Below are positions 20,814 to 25,232 of a stretch of DNA of 25,232 nucleotides, one piece after another; within the stretch, counting starts at the first letter, position 1, and each line of letters opens with the position of its first letter. Below the pieces are notes generated by a model. That model was not told where the DNA came from. It was given only the letters and a program-made list of their open reading frames with translations, and made no database searches. The position numbers and the translations under genes are program-made. The DNA lies in contig JAGEMR010000233.1 in NCBI GenBank assembly GCA_021030915.1, forward strand, positions 1-25,232. The letters are read 5' to 3'. The stretch is from Astrothelium macrocarpum (taxonomy: Eukaryota > Ascomycota > Dothideomycetes > Trypetheliales > Trypetheliaceae).

Positions 20814-22583
20814 CAAAAAACCATTTAAATTTTCGTCGCGTCATAATTTTTTAATCATTATATCAATTTATACGAAAGAAGAGAATATTATTCTTATTAT
20901 TAATATAATTAAAGCCGCAAAAAAATCTGGCTAAAAATTAAATTAACGCGTAATTATAAAAATGTATAATATTTCCGAATTTATTTTATGTGATAGAATG
21001 AATAACTGATAATAACGCGTATTAATATATATATAAGATTATAAATTGGATTAATTTGAAAAATAATCGTTAATCAAATATATATTTGATCAAAATTTTA
21101 AAGGATTTTTATTATATCTTTTTAATATAAAAGATATAACCAATTTTTTATTATAATCGCGTGAAAATGAATTTATTGGCAAATATTAAATAAAACGATT
21201 TATTGATATATAATTAATTTTTAAAATCAAATTCAATCAATTTTATGATTATTAAAGAATATTATAAAAAAATTCAAAAATTATTTCGAATTAATTTGAA
21301 TTATTATATAATATAATAATTAGATATGGGATATATAAAAAGGATATATATAATTTCAATAAAATAGATTTTATAATAGATATAATAATCGTATTAATAA
21401 TGATAATACGTATTAAAAAATATAATAAAATCAAATTTATTTAATTTAAAAATTGGAAATGGATTATAATTATTAAATATATTAATATAAAAAATTGATA
21501 TATTCCGCCATTTATTATCGTTTAAAATATCTATTATTTTATAAATTAAATCACGGAATCGGATTTTTCAGATAATTGAATTATTAAATCTATTTTTAAT
21601 AAATGAATTAATAATAAAATAAATTTGAATTGAATTTGATATTTTAATAAATATATAAAAAATTATTTAAAAAATATATATCGATTATTAATTATTAATG
21701 GATATAAAAATTATTTATTAATTAAATTCAATAATTTTTATAAAAAAAATAAAATTATTATTATTAATATATCTATATATATATTTTATTTATTTCAATC
21801 ATTGGATATCGTATTATATTTGTCTTTAAAATATATATATAATGATAGAATTAATTTTTTAATCAAAATCGCGATTAATTATATTATTAAATCTGAATTT
21901 TTTATCATATTTAAATTAATATATTTCAAAATTTTTATTAAATTAAATATTAAATCTGAATTTAGAAAAATTGGAATTATATTTTAAAATTTAAATATCG
22001 TAATTTCAAAATTGGATATTTATTTAAAAATATTTGTATTATTAAATAGATATTTTTTTATTATTTATAAATGAGAATTAGAAATTTTTTTTAATCTTTA
22101 ATAAATTATTAAATAATTCAATTTTATCAAAAAACGAATTTTTATTTATCAAAAAAAATTTTTAATATCAATTATTGAAATTATAGATCAAATGATAAAA
22201 AATACGCAAATAATGATATATTCAATTATTCTTTTGATTGAATAAATGCGTATTTTTTAAAACGCAAATATAATATTTATAAAATATTAGAAGGCCAAAA
22301 AATTATATATATAATTTGAAAGAATATTTGATATAAATAATTTTATAAAATTATTGATTAAATAGAATTCGAAAAAAAGGTATGTATCTAATGAAGATGA
22401 AAATGATGATCCATTAAAAAAGATGATAATGATTTTACGATAATATGATATTTATAATATAATTAAATATAATACATATATTTATAATAAAATTGAAAAA
22501 ATAGATATTGAATCTGAATCCGATAAAAAATAGATAAATTTTTCTAATTATTATTATTTATATTAATGTTAATGGGGTATATA

Positions 22584-22635
22584 ATGCGGAAAGTGCGCGG
22601 CTGGGTGATATGTGCGGCTGGGTGGTAAACCACGT
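22584..22635 (-). repeat. Inner element, right terminal inverted repeat
   Basis: The reverse complement of 20762-20813 with two differences, both transitions. It ends ACCACGT, followed by TA. Confidence 0.9.
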
Positions 22636-23225
22636 TATAATTATTATAATAGAAAAAATAATATTTATCATAAAATCTATTTTATCAAAATTAAATATAT
22701 CAGATATATTCATATTATATTTGATCATTATATTAAATATAAAAAAAAATTAATTTTGAATTAATATTAGATTTTTATATAAAATTTTTTAAAAATCATA
22801 TTTACGCGTAAATCGCGTTTTAAATTTTGAATATTATCTGATAAAATTAAAAATCCAATTATATCTAATATATATTATATCATATTAAATTAATAATTAA
22901 TTCATTATATTTTGAATATAAAAAATTTTGAATAAATATTTTTAAAAATCCAATTCGAATATAAAATTCTTGATATATAATTCTTTTATATCACAAAATT
23001 TTCGTAAATTGATTATTATATTATATTATAAATAATATCCATTAAATCATTAATATAAAATGATTTTAATAATTTTATAAATTCTTATAATAATTTTAAT
23101 TTTTAGATTTTGATTTCATTTTAAAATTTGAATAATAAAATTTAAATTTCTTTCATTTGAAATTATAAATATAATTTATTGTGAAAATATTTCGAATTAA
23201 AGTGAAAAGATCGAATTGATGGGGT

Positions 23226-23270
23226 AAACGCGCCGCTCGCTTGTGCGCGCCGCTCGTTTGGGCACCACGT
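23226..23270 (-). repeat. Outer element, right terminal inverted repeat
   Basis: The reverse complement of 19557-19601 with one difference. It ends GGGCACCACGT, followed by TA at 23271-23272. Confidence 0.9.
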
Positions 23271-23304
23271 TAATTATTTATTCGTTTTTAAATGAAATCA
23301 AATA

Positions 23305-23440
23305 CACTCGCGTGAAGGTTGGGCGTCCTCTCAGGCAGCCCCGCACGTCCGCACGTCCGCACCCTCCGCACCACCAAATTTATATGGGAATTTGGGATCA
23401 GTCAAGCAAAAAAATTTGATGGTTGTCTTTTATTTATAAT
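23305..23440. repeat. GC-rich patch with CCGCACGT tandem repeats
   Basis: CCGCACGT occurs twice in tandem (23341-23356), followed by two imperfect units (CCGCACCCT, CCGCACC). Downstream, GGTTGTCTTTTATTT (23421-23435) matches GGTTGTCCCTTATTT at 17907-17921 with only two C/T differences, in the same orientation and also just after a CGCAC-rich patch. It is probably a diverged second copy of the repeat at the left edge of the block. Confidence 0.4.
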
Positions 23441-25155
23441 TCGTTAATTCGTTCATTTGATTTTCTAATTCGATAACTTTGAAATTATTTTTTTGATGAT
23501 AAAATTGAAATGATTTAAAAATGTTATTCTATTATATCTGATTTAATCAATTCGAATAAAAAATCAGTTTCATTTTGATATAAATTATTTTTTCTGACGA
23601 TCGAGATTAGAATTATGAAATGAATTGAATCAATTACTATAATAAATGAAATTTCATTTATAATAATTAATGAATAGATCATAAAAATATAAATATCTAT
23701 TTCTACTGATTTCTAATTCAAATTATTCCAAATCAATATGGATTTATTTTCAAATTCATTTCGCGATATTAATATAATATCGATTTATAATGATAAAAAA
23801 AATAATTAATTCAATTGAATTAATAATAATTAAAAAATAATTAAAATCGTTATATTTTGATCTGATATAATGAATTAAATTAAAAAACAGGAAATTATAC
23901 ATAATATTTAAAAATAAAATAATGAATTTATTAGATTAATATTGGAATTCTCATTTTTAGAATAATTTTGATAATATAAAATTTGATAAAATTTCTAATA
24001 ATCAGATTGATATTATAAAAATTAAAATTAAATTAATATCAAAAATATCAAAAATATAAAAATAATTAATTAATCTATTTATTAATTTATTGAAATCTGA
24101 ATTATAAATCAAAATTGATCAGAAATTAATTAAATTTTAAATTAAATGAAATAATCAGAATTTTATAATGAATATTAATATTAAATTGATAAATAATAAA
24201 ATTCTATTAAAAATAATGAATAAATAAAATATAATAAAATATTGATATTATTTGATTTATTATATAATTAATTAATTGAATATCAGATATTTATTATTGA
24301 ATTAATAAAAAAAAAATCTTTTTTAAATAATTTAATATATCAGAATAATTAATAATTTGATTCGTAATATCATTAAAAAATAGAATTATTCTGACGAATA
24401 TGATCAGAATTCAATATGATATTGAATTAATATATCAATTTAAAAATATATTCAATTTAATATAATGAATTTAAAAAAATGAAATGATTTAATTAAAAAA
24501 AGAATAATTATTATTAATGAATAATCATTTGAATTATATAAATAATTTATTAAATGAAATGAATAAAATCATAGAATAAATTCGGTATCAATTTTTAATT
24601 CCGTGAATATTATTTTTATAATTATTAATAATTTTTATTAAAAATCAATTAACGAATATTGGAATAATGAATGAAATATATTTAATAAAATATATATATC
24701 GAATGAAAGATTATAAATAAGAATTATTGATTCATTATTTTTATTGATATCTGAATTAATGATAAATGAAAAAATATTAATATATTTAAAATGATATAAA
24801 TAATGAAATAAATATGATTTGACCAAAATTGAATTTGATAAAATAATGAAAATTCTTGATTAATATAAATATGATTTTAAAGGATTCAAATTTTTACGAT
24901 AAAATAATAAAAAAATCAAATTATTAATTAAAAAAAATATAATAAAAGATATTATTATCATGATCTTTCGAAATATCAAAAGATAAAATAAAAAATGAAT
25001 TAATTAATAATTTAATTAATCAGATAAATGAATAATTCATCAATTAAATAAATTAATAATAAATTGAATAATTAAAAGAATAAAAAAATAATAAAAAAAA
25101 TAATAAAAAAAGATAAAATATTCAAAATATATGAAATTAATTGAATTATTCAAAT

Positions 25156-25232
25156 CTGTTATGATCCTGGGTATCCTTGGGGTCAAGTCTACTTGGGATC
25201 AAGGTGGCTTCTGAAGTGAGTCGGTAAAGGAC
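25156..25232. other. Right flank with normal base composition
   Basis: The last 77 bases return abruptly to mixed composition, starting around CTGTTATGATCCTGGG. A TGTTA-type start can mark a long terminal repeat, but there is too little sequence to say. No gene can be called. Confidence 0.35.

Larger units (their letters stand above)
20762..22635. mobile_element. Inner degraded Fot1/pogo-like DNA transposon
   Basis: The 52-bp terminal inverted repeats (50 of 52 identical) bound 1874 bp, with TA on both sides (20760-20761 and 22636-22637). It lies entirely within the outer element, so it inserted later. The ends share ACGTGGT with the outer element but then differ, so the two are related families rather than copies. 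The interior is AT-rich with only fragments of open frame, and no transposase motif is readable. Confidence 0.78.
19557..23270. mobile_element. Outer degraded Fot1/pogo-like DNA transposon (interrupted)
   Basis: The ends are a 45-bp inverted repeat pair with one mismatch, and TA flanks each end (19555-19556 and 23271-23272), as for Tc1/mariner target duplications. The span is 3714 bp, but it contains a complete second element with its TA (1876 bp). Removing that leaves about 1838 bp, close to the roughly 1.9 kb of Fot1-type elements. The body is mutated beyond any readable transposase. Superfamily assignment rests on TA duplication, terminal repeat length and size, not on coding sequence. Confidence 0.75.
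17941..25155. other. Extremely AT-rich, mutated repeat block
   Basis: About 7.2 kb consists almost wholly of A and T, with stops in all frames and no supported gene. The edges are abrupt: normal composition up to about 17940 and again from about 25156. The only GC-rich islands inside are the four transposon ends and a patch at 23305-23375. Such blocks in ascomycetes usually result from repeat-induced point mutation of transposons. Here residual C is mostly in TpC, which is not the simple CpA-depletion pattern. The first 400 bp or so are T-skewed (18140-18540). Confidence 0.85.

Noticed and set aside
21802..21987. 61-codon frame inside the inner transposon, considered as a transposase remnant
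   Set aside because: Ile/Lys/Phe content reflects AT composition; no DDE or HTH motif visible.
17817..25190. 11-bp direct repeat GGGTCAAGTCT on both sides of the AT block (17817-17827, 25180-25190)
   Set aside because: Too short and not at the exact compositional edges; easily chance, so not treated as a target duplication.

Overview
The window reads as nuclear DNA of a filamentous ascomycete (Pezizomycotina, possibly a dothideomycete; the class is inference). The genes carry short spliceosomal introns of 47-75 bp with GT-AG ends and CTAAC/CTGAC-like branch sites. They include a Zn2Cys6 regulator, a Mediator cyclin C and a Qc-SNARE. From about 17.9 to 25.15 kb the sequence becomes an extremely AT-rich block full of transposon remains. 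All gene models were spliced by hand and each closes in frame.

Region 1 (137-7449) holds four genes that look like an amino-acid catabolic cluster: a Zn2Cys6 transcription factor (137-2633, +), a proline-dehydrogenase-family flavoenzyme (3128-4672, +), a DapA/HOGA-superfamily lyase (5085-6110, -) and a divergent pyrroline-5-carboxylate reductase-like protein (6519-7449, +). In the dehydrogenase, the tyrosine that enforces preference for proline over hydroxyproline is a cysteine, as judged by motif alignment. With an aldolase of the 4-hydroxy-2-oxoglutarate aldolase superfamily next door, the best hypothesis is a trans-4-hydroxyproline degradation cluster with its own regulator.

Region 2 (7900-17164) is ordinary housekeeping: a tRNA(Ile)-lysidine synthase (TilS, probably mitochondrial), a RING/TRAF-zinc-finger protein (-), a Syn8-type SNARE, a four-EF-hand mitochondrial carrier of the ATP-Mg/Pi (SCaMC) type in nine exons (-), and cyclin C (Ssn8). 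From 17165 to about 17857 no gene is seen.

Region 3 (about 17858-25155) is the AT-rich block. Within it are four GC-rich islands that pair as two nested inverted repeats. The outer pair (19557-19601 / 23226-23270, 45 bp, one mismatch) and the inner pair (20762-20813 / 22584-22635, 52 bp, two mismatches) are each flanked by TA and each begin ACGTGGT. Removing the inner element leaves an outer element of about 1.84 kb; the inner is 1.87 kb. This fits one Fot1/pogo-like (Tc1/mariner) transposon inserted into another, with both bodies degraded by C-to-T mutation. Both terminal repeats, and a further GC-rich patch at the left edge of the block, contain a direct repeat with a 17-bp period. Residual C in the degraded DNA sits overwhelmingly in TpC, especially TCA, which is not the pattern expected from CpA-directed RIP alone.
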